This document shows positions 57,302 to 64,000 of a stretch of DNA of 64,000 nt, piece after piece. The position numbers and the translations under genes are program-made. Numbering within the stretch: position 1 is the stretch's first letter; every line of letters starts with the position of its first letter. The stretch is from contig NC_015964.1 in NCBI RefSeq assembly GCF_000210895.1, forward strand, positions 1,447,501 through 1,511,500. Direction: 5' to 3'. The notes under the pieces were generated by a model. It made no database searches, was not told where the DNA came from, and worked only from the letters and a program-made list of their open reading frames with translations. The stretch is from Haemophilus parainfluenzae T3T1. Lineage in GTDB: Bacteria; Pseudomonadota; Gammaproteobacteria; Enterobacterales; Pasteurellaceae.

Positions 57302-57595
57302 ATGATTAAATATATTCTCGGACTCATTATTGTGCTAGCTATCGTAATCGTTGCGGTAACTATAGGGGCGAATAATGATCAAGTAATCACCTTTAACTAC
57401 ATTGTTGCTGAAAGCCAATTCCAACTTTCAACGTTAGTCGCGATTTTATTTGGTTTTGGATTAATTTTAGGTTGGTTAATTACCGGATTCTTCTACTTAA
57501 AATTAAAATTCAAAAATATGTCGTTAGCGCGTCAAGTTAAACGTCAAACATTACAAATTAACGAATTAACGACTACTCGCGATAAGGCAGCATAA
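57302..57595 (+). CDS. lapA: LapA-family membrane protein
   Basis: 97 residues with two helices (YILGLIIVLAIVIVAVTIGA and LSTLVAILFGFGLILGWLIT) and a C-terminal coiled tail. It is the small inner-membrane partner of LapB in controlling lipopolysaccharide synthesis. I start at the ATG at 57302, 6 bases after AAGGAG; the ORF could begin at GTG 57299. It overlaps lapB by one base. Confidence 0.9.
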   Translation: MIKYILGLIIVLAIVIVAVTIGANNDQVITFNYIVAESQFQLSTLVAILFGFGLILGWLITGFFYLKLKFKNMSLARQVKRQTLQINELTTTRDKAA

Positions 57596-58773
57596 TGCTT
57601 GAATTACTCTTTCTGCTTCTGCCAATAGCCGCCGCTTACGGTTGGTATATGGGGCATCGGAGTGCCAAGAAAGATCAGGAAGATGTTAGTAATAAACTCT
57701 CCCGTGATTATGTCACGGGGGTCAATTTTTTGCTTTCTAATCAAACGGATAAAGCTGTTGATTTGTTTCTTGATATGTTGCAAAAACAAGAAACAGAAAA
57801 TGAAATTGAAAGCAACTCACAATTTGAAGCTGAGCTAACACTCGGTAACCTTTTCCGTTCTCGAGGCGAAGTGGATCGTGCCTTACGGATCCATCAAGCG
57901 CTCGATCGTAGTCCCAATTATTCTTTCGAACAAAAATTATTAGCTAAACAGCAACTTGCCAAAGATTTCATGACGGTGGGTTTTTATGACCGTGCTGAAG
58001 CCCTTTATATTATTATGGTAGATGAGCCAGAGTTTGCAGAAAATGCACTGCAACAGCTTTTGGTGATTTATCAAAAAACAAAAGAATGGAAAAAAGCCGT
58101 TAATATCGCAGAGAAGCTTGCCAAGATCTCACCCAAAGAAAATAATGTGGAATTAGCACAATGTTATTGTGAATATGCCTTAAGCGGTGAACTTGAAAGT
58201 GCGGACGAAAAACGCAGTATTTTACAAAAAGCGCTGAATGTATCTCCAACCAGTGTGAGAGCATCAATGTTGCTTGCTGATTTAGAAATGGCTAATAAAA
58301 ACTATCGTCAAGCCATTCAGTTTTTAGAGAATATTCTTGATCAAAATCCAATTTATATTGGTGAAGTGCTGAAAACGCTCAAATATTGTTATGATGAATT
58401 AGGGGAGAGAGATAACTTTGAGTTATTTCTAATTAGAGCCAGTCAGCAGGTTAACAATACAAAAGTCGATTTAATGTTAGCAAGCGTGATTGAAGAGAAA
58501 GATGGCAAGAGTGCCGCTCAATCAAAGCTTTATCAACAACTAACCAAAAATCCAAGTACATCTATTTTCCACCGTTTTATTCAATTCCAAATTGATGATG
58601 CAGAGGAAGGGCGAGGTAAAGAAAGCTTAATTTTGCTACATAAAATGGTCGGTGAGAGAATTAAGCAAGGCTTTGGTTATCGTTGCTCAAATTGCGGTTA
58701 TCAAACCCATAAATTAATGTGGAATTGTCCTTCTTGCAAACAGTGGGAATCCATCAAACCAGAACATAATTAA
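57595..58773 (+). CDS. lapB: Lipopolysaccharide assembly protein LapB (YciM)
   Basis: 392 residues: N-terminal anchor (LLFLLLPIAAAYGWYMGH), a long TPR array (ELTLGNLFRSRGEVDRALRI, RASMLLADLEMANKNYRQA) and a C-terminal rubredoxin-type zinc knuckle (CSNCGY and CPSC, residues about 367-384). LapB adapts LpxC for degradation by FtsH, limiting LPS synthesis. All domains are intact. Operon lapA-lapB, followed by pyrF and yciH at short spacings. Confidence 0.95.
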   Translation: MLELLFLLLPIAAAYGWYMGHRSAKKDQEDVSNKLSRDYVTGVNFLLSNQTDKAVDLFLDMLQKQETENEIESNSQFEAELTLGNLFRSRGEVDRALRIHQALDRSPNYSFEQKLLAKQQLAKDFMTVGFYDRAEALYIIMVDEPEFAENALQQLLVIYQKTKEWKKAVNIAEKLAKISPKENNVELAQCYCEYALSGELESADEKRSILQKALNVSPTSVRASMLLADLEMANKNYRQAIQFLENILDQNPIYIGEVLKTLKYCYDELGERDNFELFLIRASQQVNNTKVDLMLASVIEEKDGKSAAQSKLYQQLTKNPSTSIFHRFIQFQIDDAEEGRGKESLILLHKMVGERIKQGFGYRCSNCGYQTHKLMWNCPSCKQWESIKPEHN

Positions 58774-58794
58774 TTGACACAGTGAGGTAAAATT

Positions 58795-59487
58795 ATGAAT
58801 AGCAAAGTAATCGTTGCATTGGATTACGAAACGGAAGCGCAAGCGCTATCCCTCGTGGATCAAATTGATCCAAGCTTATGCCGCTTAAAAGTGGGTAAAG
58901 AAATGTTTACCACACTGGGAACAAATTTTGTTAAGCAATTACACGAGCGCCAATTTGATGTTTTCCTCGATCTTAAATTTCATGATATTCCTAATACTGT
59001 GGCAAGAGCAGTGCGTTCTGCGGCTGATTTAGGGGTATGGATGGTTGATGTCCATGCTAGCGGTGGTCTGAAAATGATGGAAGAGGCGAAGAAAATTCTT
59101 GAACCTTATGGAAAAGATGCGCCTTTATTAATTGCTGTAACGGTATTGACCAGTATGGAAGATTTGGATTTATTACAAATCGGTATTAACTCTTCACCAC
59201 TTGAGCATGTATTACGTCTTGCGCATTTAACACAGCGTGCGGGATTAGATGGAGTTGTTTGTTCACCACAAGAAGTGGAGATTTTACGTAATACTTGTGG
59301 TCCTGATTTTAAATTAGTCACGCCAGGGATTCGTCCAATTGGAAGTGATTTTGGCGATCAACGTCGCGTTATGACACCTGCAGCGGCTATTCGTTCTGGT
59401 TCTGATTATTTAGTAATTGGTCGCCCAATAACTCAAGCTGAAAATCCAGCAGAAGTGCTTCGTTCAATTAATTCATCACTTTCGTAA
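58795..59487 (+). CDS. pyrF: Orotidine 5'-phosphate decarboxylase
   Basis: 230-residue enzyme converting OMP to UMP. The catalytic Asp-Lys-Asp array is visible in [18 protein letters not shown] near residue 62, with [14 protein letters not shown] at the N-terminus and [19 protein letters not shown] plus [11 protein letters not shown] at the phosphate site. GTGAGGT precedes the ATG. 1 bp separates it from yciH, as in many gamma-proteobacteria. Confidence 0.96.
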   Translation: MNSKVIVALDYETEAQALSLVDQIDPSLCRLKVGKEMFTTLGTNFVKQLHERQFDVFLDLKFHDIPNTVARAVRSAADLGVWMVDVHASGGLKMMEEAKKILEPYGKDAPLLIAVTVLTSMEDLDLLQIGINSSPLEHVLRLAHLTQRAGLDGVVCSPQEVEILRNTCGPDFKLVTPGIRPIGSDFGDQRRVMTPAAAIRSGSDYLVIGRPITQAENPAEVLRSINSSLS

Positions 59488-59488
59488 T

Positions 59489-59809
59489 ATGACAGAGAGT
59501 ACTTTAGTTTATTCTACCGAAATCGGTCGAATTAAAGCGCAAAAACAGCCGGTACAACGCCCTAAAGGTGATGGTGTGGTTCGCATCCAAAAACAAACCA
59601 GTGGTCGAAAAGGTGCGGGCGTCTCAGTGATTACTGGGCTCGATTTATCTGATGATGAATTGAAAAAGTTAGCGGCTGAACTTAAAAAACGTTGTGGTTG
59701 TGGTGGTTCAGTTAAAGACGGCAATATTGAGATTCAAGGCGAAAAACGTGATTTACTAAAACAACTTTTAGAACAAAAAGGGTTTAAAGTAAAATTAGCG
59801 GGTGGCTAA
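59489..59809 (+). CDS. yciH: SUI1/eIF1-like translation factor YciH
   Basis: 106 residues of the bacterial SUI1 family. VRIQKQTSGRKGAGVSVITG in the N-terminal half and the core LKKRCGCGGSVKDGNIEIQG, with the glycine-rich turn, are characteristic. The role in bacteria is uncertain; the fold binds the ribosome decoding site in eukaryotes. Directly follows pyrF and ends at a strong palindromic terminator. Confidence 0.92.
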   Translation: MTESTLVYSTEIGRIKAQKQPVQRPKGDGVVRIQKQTSGRKGAGVSVITGLDLSDDELKKLAAELKKRCGCGGSVKDGNIEIQGEKRDLLKQLLEQKGFKVKLAGG

Positions 59810-59820
59810 TATAAAACAAA

Positions 59821-59848
59821 AAATCCATCTTCAATTGAAGATGGATTT
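59821..59848. terminator. Palindromic terminator between yciH and sirB2
   Basis: A perfect 28-bp palindrome (AAATCCATCTTCAA and its complement) with A and T flanks separates two convergent genes. Confidence 0.88.
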
Positions 59849-59856
59849 TTTTATGA

Positions 59857-60219
59857 TTAACTTTCCATGAAGTCTGGTTGGTAAGCAAAGAAAATTGCAC
59901 CCAAGAAACTTAATACAGCAAATGCCAGAAATGCATTGTTTGGATTGACTGCTTTACGACTAAAATATTTAGCTGAGAAGAAGATATAAAGCACAAGCAT
60001 GATGATTTTCATGATGAGCCAGCTTTGTAACTGATAACCGACCAAGAAGAAAATCGTTAAGCCACTTGCAATTAAAAGTGTATCCACTAAGTGCGGTAAA
60101 ATTTTTAGTAGTTTAATCGCTCGCCAATCTTTCCCACTTAATTGCATTCCCCCACGGATAATTAATAATCCCAAACTTAAAAATGCACAAACAATGTGCA
60201 AATAAACTAACATAGTCAC
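59857..60219 (-). CDS. SirB2-family membrane protein
   Basis: 120 residues with four helices (VYLHIVCAFLSLGLLIIRGG, ILPHLVDTLLIASGLTIFFL, MKIIMLVLYIFFSAKYFS, AFLAFAVLSFLGAIFFAYQP). This is the SirB2 (invasion gene expression up-regulator) family, whose biochemical role is unknown. Conserved His residues in helices 1 and 2 are present. Single gene, convergent with yciH. Confidence 0.85.
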   Translation of the reverse strand: MTMLVYLHIVCAFLSLGLLIIRGGMQLSGKDWRAIKLLKILPHLVDTLLIASGLTIFFLVGYQLQSWLIMKIIMLVLYIFFSAKYFSRKAVNPNNAFLAFAVLSFLGAIFFAYQPDFMES

Positions 60220-60260
60220 TCCTGAATAAAAATGTGGTAGAGATACCGTATTTTTATATT

Positions 60261-60806
60261 TTATTTAATTTCATAAAGACTAACACCACATTCTCTATCA
60301 GAACTTATTGGCGCAACTTCATAATTTTTACCAGCCTCAGGAATAAAACTAATCATGTTACCTTTACAGCTTTTTCCTTTTATTATAGTTGTAATTTTTT
60401 CAGTAGTTGTATAGTGAGTATGCGAATGATCTAATGGAATAATTTCATTTTGAACAGTTACTTCACTATTAGCAGGGATAACAAATTCTTTGAAAAATAT
60501 ACCAGATAAAAATTTTGAATGAGCAGAAGGATCTTTGCTTAATTCTGTTGCTGGCATACCTATACTTTCGTTGCTTTTTGCTCCAACCATTGAACTAAAT
60601 GCTTGTCCTAATCCGCCACCAATAGTAACTTTTTCCTTTTTACCATCAATATTTACAGTTAAATAAGAAGGTCTACCATTTTGCCCGTATAATCGAATAC
60701 GAGCATCTTTTGAGGCGTCATAAGGCTGATTTTGATTTGATAATTCGGTCGAAACACAAGCAGTTAAGCTAAGAATAGAGGCAGAAATCAAAAATAATTT
60801 TTTCAT
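60261..60806 (-). CDS. Hypothetical lipoprotein
   Basis: 181 residues from the ATG at 60806, preceded by AAGGAA; the frame is open to 60851 without support. The lipobox is LSLTACVS with the lipidated Cys at residue 17. The mature region includes RIRLYGQNGRPSYLTVNIDG and a glycine-rich stretch (KVTIGGGLGQAFSSMVGAKS). Two further Cys (KSCKGN, RECGVS) near the C-terminus could form a disulfide. The RIRLYGQNG...V.IDG pattern is seen in small outer-membrane lipoproteins, but I cannot name the family. Confidence 0.7.
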   Translation of the reverse strand: MKKLFLISASILSLTACVSTELSNQNQPYDASKDARIRLYGQNGRPSYLTVNIDGKKEKVTIGGGLGQAFSSMVGAKSNESIGMPATELSKDPSAHSKFLSGIFFKEFVIPANSEVTVQNEIIPLDHSHTHYTTTEKITTIIKGKSCKGNMISFIPEAGKNYEVAPISSDRECGVSLYEIK

Positions 60807-60827
60807 ATATTTTCCTTGAGGATATTT

Positions 60828-60854
60828 AAATGCGGTCAAAAGTGACCGCACTTT
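60828..60854 (-). terminator. USS-based terminator after ettA
   Basis: A degenerate arm (AAATGCGGTCA) from about 60828 faces TGACCGCACTTT at 60843-60854, just downstream of ettA on the minus strand. Confidence 0.65.
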
Positions 60855-60860
60855 AATTTC

Positions 60861-62531
60861 TTATTTTGCAATACGCTTATATTTAATACGATGTGGTTGT
60901 GCTGCGGCTTCACCTAAGGTTTTCTTTTTCCACTCTTCGTAGTCTGAGAAGTTACCTTCGTAGAACGTCACTTTACCTTCATCACCGTAATCTAAAATAT
61001 GAGTTGCAATACGGTCTAAGAACCAACGGTCATGGGATATCACCATTGCACAGCCTGGGAACTCTAAGATCGCATTTTCTAACGCACGTAAAGTTTCAAC
61101 GTCTAAGTCATTGGTCGGTTCGTCCAATAACAGCACATTACCACCACGTTGTAGAAGTTTAGCCAAGTGTAAACGACCACGCTCACCACCCGATAATTCG
61201 CCAACACGTTTTTGTTGATCTACGCCTTTGAAGTTGAAGCGTCCAACATACGCACGGCTTGGAATTTCAAAGTTGCCAATAGTAAGAATATCTTGTCCGT
61301 TAGACACTTCTTCCCACACGGTTTTCTTATCATCCATTGAGTCACGGAACTGATCGACAGAGGCAAGTACAACCGTTTCACCCATCGTAATTGAGCCACT
61401 ATCTGGTTGTTCTTGACCTGAAAGCATACGGAATAGGGTCGATTTACCCGCACCATTTGGCCCAATAATACCTACGATAGCCCCTTTTGGAATGCTGAAT
61501 GATAAATCATCAATTAAAGTGCGATCGCCGTAAGATTTAGTGAGATGTTCTACCTCAATCACTTTATCACCTAAACGTGGACCAGGTGGAATAAAGAGTT
61601 CGTTAGTCTCGTTACGTTTTTGGTATTCGCCAGAGTTCAACTCATCAAAGCGCGCCATACGAGCTTTGCTTTTCGCTTGACGGCCTTTCGGATTTTGGCG
61701 AACCCATTCTAATTCTTTCGCAATTGATTTTTGACGCGCGTTTTCAGTGGCTTGTTCTTGCTCTAAACGTTTCTCTTTTTGCTCTAACCAAGAAGAGTAG
61801 TTACCTTCCCAAGGAATACCTTCACCACGGTCAAGCTCTAAGATCCAACCTGCTACGTTATCTAAGAAGTAACGGTCGTGGGTAATCGCCACAACAGTAC
61901 CTTCGTAGTCATGTAAGAAGCGTTCTAACCATGCTACCGATTCTGCATCTAAGTGGTTGGTTGGCTCGTCTAATAAGAGCATGTCTGGTTTTTCGAGTAA
62001 TAAACGACAAAGCGCGACACGACGACGCTCACCACCAGATAAATGCTCAATTTTGGCATCCCAATCCGGTAAACGTAATGCATCTGCAGCACGCTCTAAT
62101 TGGTTATCTAAATTATGGCCATCGTGTGCTTGAATAATGGCTTCAAGGTTTGCTTGTTCTGCCGCGAGTTTATCGAAATCCGCATCAGGATCAGCATAAA
62201 GCGCATAGACTTCATCTAAACGGGTTAGTGCATTTTTCACTTCAGAAACGGCTTCTTCTACTGCTTCACGTACAGTTTGTTGCGGATCAAGTTTTGGTTC
62301 TTGTGGAAGATAACCAATCTTAATACCAGGTTGTGGACGAGCTTCACCTTCGAACTCTTTATCCACGCCCGCCATAATGCGTAAAAGGGTTGATTTACCC
62401 GCACCATTTAAGCCGAGTACCCCGATTTTTGCACCAGGGAAAAAGCTTAAAGAAATATCTTTCAAAATATGACGCTTCGGTGGCACCACTTTGCCGACAC
62501 GGTGCATCGTATATACAAATTGCGTTGACAT
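60861..62531 (-). CDS. ettA: Energy-dependent translational throttle protein EttA
   Basis: 556-residue ABC-F protein that binds the ribosomal E site and gates the first elongation step by ATP/ADP ratio. Two ATPase domains: GLNGAGKSTLLRIMAGVDKE with LSGGERRRVALCRLLLEK and DMLLLDEPTNHLD in the first, GPNGAGKSTLFRMLSGQEQP with LSGGERGRLHLAKLLQRG and VLLLDEPTNDLD in the second. The P-site tRNA interaction linker (about residues 240-300) is KQKSIAKELEWVRQNPKGRQ-like. A USS lies in the leader between the ATG and the candidate small RNA. Confidence 0.95.
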   Translation of the reverse strand: MSTQFVYTMHRVGKVVPPKRHILKDISLSFFPGAKIGVLGLNGAGKSTLLRIMAGVDKEFEGEARPQPGIKIGYLPQEPKLDPQQTVREAVEEAVSEVKNALTRLDEVYALYADPDADFDKLAAEQANLEAIIQAHDGHNLDNQLERAADALRLPDWDAKIEHLSGGERRRVALCRLLLEKPDMLLLDEPTNHLDAESVAWLERFLHDYEGTVVAITHDRYFLDNVAGWILELDRGEGIPWEGNYSSWLEQKEKRLEQEQATENARQKSIAKELEWVRQNPKGRQAKSKARMARFDELNSGEYQKRNETNELFIPPGPRLGDKVIEVEHLTKSYGDRTLIDDLSFSIPKGAIVGIIGPNGAGKSTLFRMLSGQEQPDSGSITMGETVVLASVDQFRDSMDDKKTVWEEVSNGQDILTIGNFEIPSRAYVGRFNFKGVDQQKRVGELSGGERGRLHLAKLLQRGGNVLLLDEPTNDLDVETLRALENAILEFPGCAMVISHDRWFLDRIATHILDYGDEGKVTFYEGNFSDYEEWKKKTLGEAAAQPHRIKYKRIAK

Positions 62532-62603
62532 AGTTTTCTCGATGTTATGAATAAAAGTGCGGTTATTTTACTTGATGTTTAGGGAATAAGCTATTTGAAA
62601 GGC

Positions 62604-62719
62604 AAAAAAAACCACCCATATAGGGTGGTAGGAAAGTAGTTTAGCTATATTTATGATTATTTTATTTAGGAACTTTATGAATATCAAGCAATCACTTGAC
62701 GAGACAAATAGTACATAAA
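62604..62719 (-). ncRNA. Candidate FNR-controlled small RNA
   Basis: On the minus strand a -10 (TATAAC, 62730-62725) gives a start near 62719-62718, and 90 nt later a strong intrinsic terminator appears: ACCACCC and GGGTGGT arms (62629-62623 and 62617-62611) followed by seven to eight U. The transcript of about 112 nt has a small stem-loop (TCAAG/CTTGA around 62700-62685), an AU-rich middle and a single-stranded CUACUUUCCU stretch, an architecture typical of Hfq-dependent RNAs. A perfect FNR box is centred about 42-43 bp upstream of the start. No ORF with a ribosome site is present in it. An attenuated ettA leader is the main alternative. Confidence 0.5.
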
Positions 62720-62754
62720 TTTCAGTTATAATGGAAATGCGAATGAATAATTTG

Positions 62755-62768
62755 TTGATACAAATCAA
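62755..62768 (-). promoter_or_regulatory. Perfect FNR box
   Basis: TTGAT-ACAA-ATCAA matches the FNR consensus TTGAT-N4-ATCAA at all ten positions. It is centred at 62761.5, in class II position for the minus-strand start near 62719. It also lies 110 bp upstream of the DUF1007 gene on the plus strand and could act there. Confidence 0.75.
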
Positions 62769-62878
62769 GAAAATCACAGGATTTTTTACGTTTAGATTGA
62801 TTTTTATTCGATTTTGATTAGGAACTGCTTGTGATAAAATCTGTCTATTCAATTATTTAGCCCACTTTATTCTTATTT

Positions 62879-63511
62879 ATGTTTAAAAAATTACTCCTAG
62901 GATTATCGCTAATTTCTCCTTTTTCGGTTCTCGCACATCCTCATGCCTTTATTGATATGCAAACCAAACCATTAGTGAAAGATAATCAATTAATTGGTTT
63001 TTCGACTCAATGGTTACTAGATGAAGCCAGCTCTTCAGCCGTATTGTATGACATGATGCAGACGAAAGGGGATAAAGCTGCTCAACAGAAATTAGTTGAT
63101 GAGGTAATGGCAAACGTTGTGAATGAACATTACTTTAGTTATGTCTTTGATAAAGAAAATCACAAGATCAAATATAAAAAACAGCCTGAAAATTATGGCA
63201 TGCGTGTTAAAGGGAATGAGGTGGAATATTATTTTGATTTCCTTTTAGCACAGCCACAGGCTTTGCAAAATAACGAATTTACGCTGATGACTTATGACAG
63301 TACCTATTATGTGGCAATGCGTTATGCTGAAATAGGTAAAAGAGCGGTTGATTTTTCAGCACTTCCTGCAAACTGCAAAGGGGAGGTGCTCGAACCTAAT
63401 GTCGATGAAAAAATTAAATCCTACGCTTCATCATTGGATAAATCTCAAAAAAATGAAGATGATTCTCTTGGTGTATTGTTTGCGCAGAAAGTAAAAATTA
63501 AATGTGAATAA
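62879..63511 (+). CDS. DUF1007 family periplasmic protein
   Basis: 210 residues with a signal peptide (LLLGLSLISPFSVLA, cleavage before HPHAF). The mature N-terminus HPHAFIDMQTKPLVKDNQL, with its two early His, and YEYYFDFLLAQPQAL-like strands are the DUF1007 pattern. This family is regularly paired with NicO/RcnA-type nickel or cobalt permeases and is thought to present the metal in the periplasm. The partner gene starts 3 bp after its stop. A perfect FNR box 110 bp upstream could make the pair oxygen-responsive. Confidence 0.85.
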   Translation: MFKKLLLGLSLISPFSVLAHPHAFIDMQTKPLVKDNQLIGFSTQWLLDEASSSAVLYDMMQTKGDKAAQQKLVDEVMANVVNEHYFSYVFDKENHKIKYKKQPENYGMRVKGNEVEYYFDFLLAQPQALQNNEFTLMTYDSTYYVAMRYAEIGKRAVDFSALPANCKGEVLEPNVDEKIKSYASSLDKSQKNEDDSLGVLFAQKVKIKCE

Positions 63512-63514
63512 AAA

Positions 63515-64000
63515 ATGAAGTTAAAATTGACCGCACTTTTTATCGGCTTATTGGTGATTATTTTCGCCTTGCTACCTTGGCTTTTTGTACAAGTAGCCGA
63601 TTGGCAAAAAGCCTTTAATCAGCTGATTTCTGAAAATCTACACCAGATTCAAGCACATTCATCAACTGCAGGATTGTGGTTGATTTTCGCCGCTTTTTCT
63701 TATGGTGTATTACATGCATTAGGGCCTGGGCATGGAAAATTTATTATTGCTGGTTATCTTTCTACTCACGAAAGCCAACTTAAAACCAGCGTACGCTTAA
63801 GTTTGCTTTCCTCTCTCATGCAAGGTTTTGTCGCAGTCGCAGCAACCTCCATTGTGGTGGTGATACTTAATCTTTCCTCTAAATATTTTAAACTTAGCCA
63901 GTTATGGCTGGAACGTAGCGCACTCATTTTATTATTGCTATTAGGACTTTATTGGATTGCTCAAGGTTTGAAAGGCTTAAAGAAAAAACAATCTTTTCGT
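63515..64000 (+). CDS. NicO-family nickel/cobalt permease, 3' end outside window
   Basis: 162 codons are visible and the frame is open at the window edge. An N-terminal helix (LTALFIGLLVIIFALLPWLF) is followed by a second with the metal motif YGVLHALGPGHGKFIIAGYL near residue 65, then further helices (LMQGFVAVAATSIVVVILNL, SALILLLLLGLYWIAQGL). The HALGPGHGK motif defines the NicO/RcnA family. 3 bp from the DUF1007 gene. A USS encodes Thr-Ala-Leu in helix 1. Uptake or efflux cannot be decided here. Confidence 0.85.
   Translation, partial: MKLKLTALFIGLLVIIFALLPWLFVQVADWQKAFNQLISENLHQIQAHSSTAGLWLIFAAFSYGVLHALGPGHGKFIIAGYLSTHESQLKTSVRLSLLSSLMQGFVAVAATSIVVVILNLSSKYFKLSQLWLERSALILLLLLGLYWIAQGLKGLKKKQSFR

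Noticed and set aside
62568-62852. 94-codon minus-strand open frame before ettA
   Set aside because: It spans the terminator hairpin and FNR box, has no ribosome site and low-complexity Ile/Asn/Lys content.

Overview
The window comes from a Pasteurellaceae genome of the Haemophilus influenzae / H. parainfluenzae / Aggregatibacter type. The 9-bp uptake signal sequence AAGTGCGGT (USS) recurs throughout, often as inverted pairs that double as terminators. The genes are ordinary Haemophilus-like housekeeping genes (sapABCDF, lolCDE, prfB with its frameshift, dsbC-recJ, rpsA-ihfB-lapAB-pyrF-yciH). A commensal, H. parainfluenzae-like species is my best guess, but the species cannot be fixed from the sequence alone.

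Bases 1-5.3 kb are an accessory region that looks imported from an oral Neisseria. It carries Neisseriaceae DNA uptake sequences in two dialects (AGGTCGTCTGAA and AGGCCGTCTGAA). It also holds a decayed C-terminal toxin domain of the papain/NlpC type followed by a broken small membrane protein (probably toxin and immunity), an IS1016-like transposase remnant, a fragment of a minus-strand gene, a small membrane protein with a long DUF2931-like protein, an Rhs YD-repeat fragment and an orphan lipoprotein. It appears to be a graveyard of Rhs-type toxin-immunity cassettes.

5.3-22.2 kb: core genes epmC, prfA-prmC-sirB1-like-kdsA, a D-2-hydroxyacid dehydrogenase, lolCDE (lipoprotein release), zapG, ridA, a YwiC-like membrane protein, a Sel1-repeat protein, mnmC, fabB (with a FadR-like site) and ilvIH (with a strong CRP-like site far upstream). 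22.2-34.8 kb: a YedE-type selenium/sulfur transporter, a four-gene Fbp/Afu-type ABC importer with two different ATPase genes and a CRP-like site upstream, a DUF484 protein, purA, lysC, sanA, metX (with MetJ boxes) and a nitroreductase. 34.9-48.5 kb: sppA, a bile-acid-symporter-family transporter, sapABCDF, and ycjX and ycjF. The last two are separated by sodC and an opposite-strand transglutaminase-like/MerT-like/MerP-like operon. 48.5-64 kb: prfB, a small periplasmic protein, dsbC-recJ-DsbA-like-mtnN-cmk-rpsA-ihfB-lapAB-pyrF-yciH, sirB2, a lipoprotein, ettA, and the start of a DUF1007/NicO metal transport pair.

The most interesting noncoding signal is between ettA and the DUF1007 gene. There a perfect FNR box, a -10 element and a strong intrinsic terminator, all on the minus strand, delimit a candidate oxygen-responsive small RNA of about 110 nt. 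No tRNA, rRNA or CRISPR was seen.
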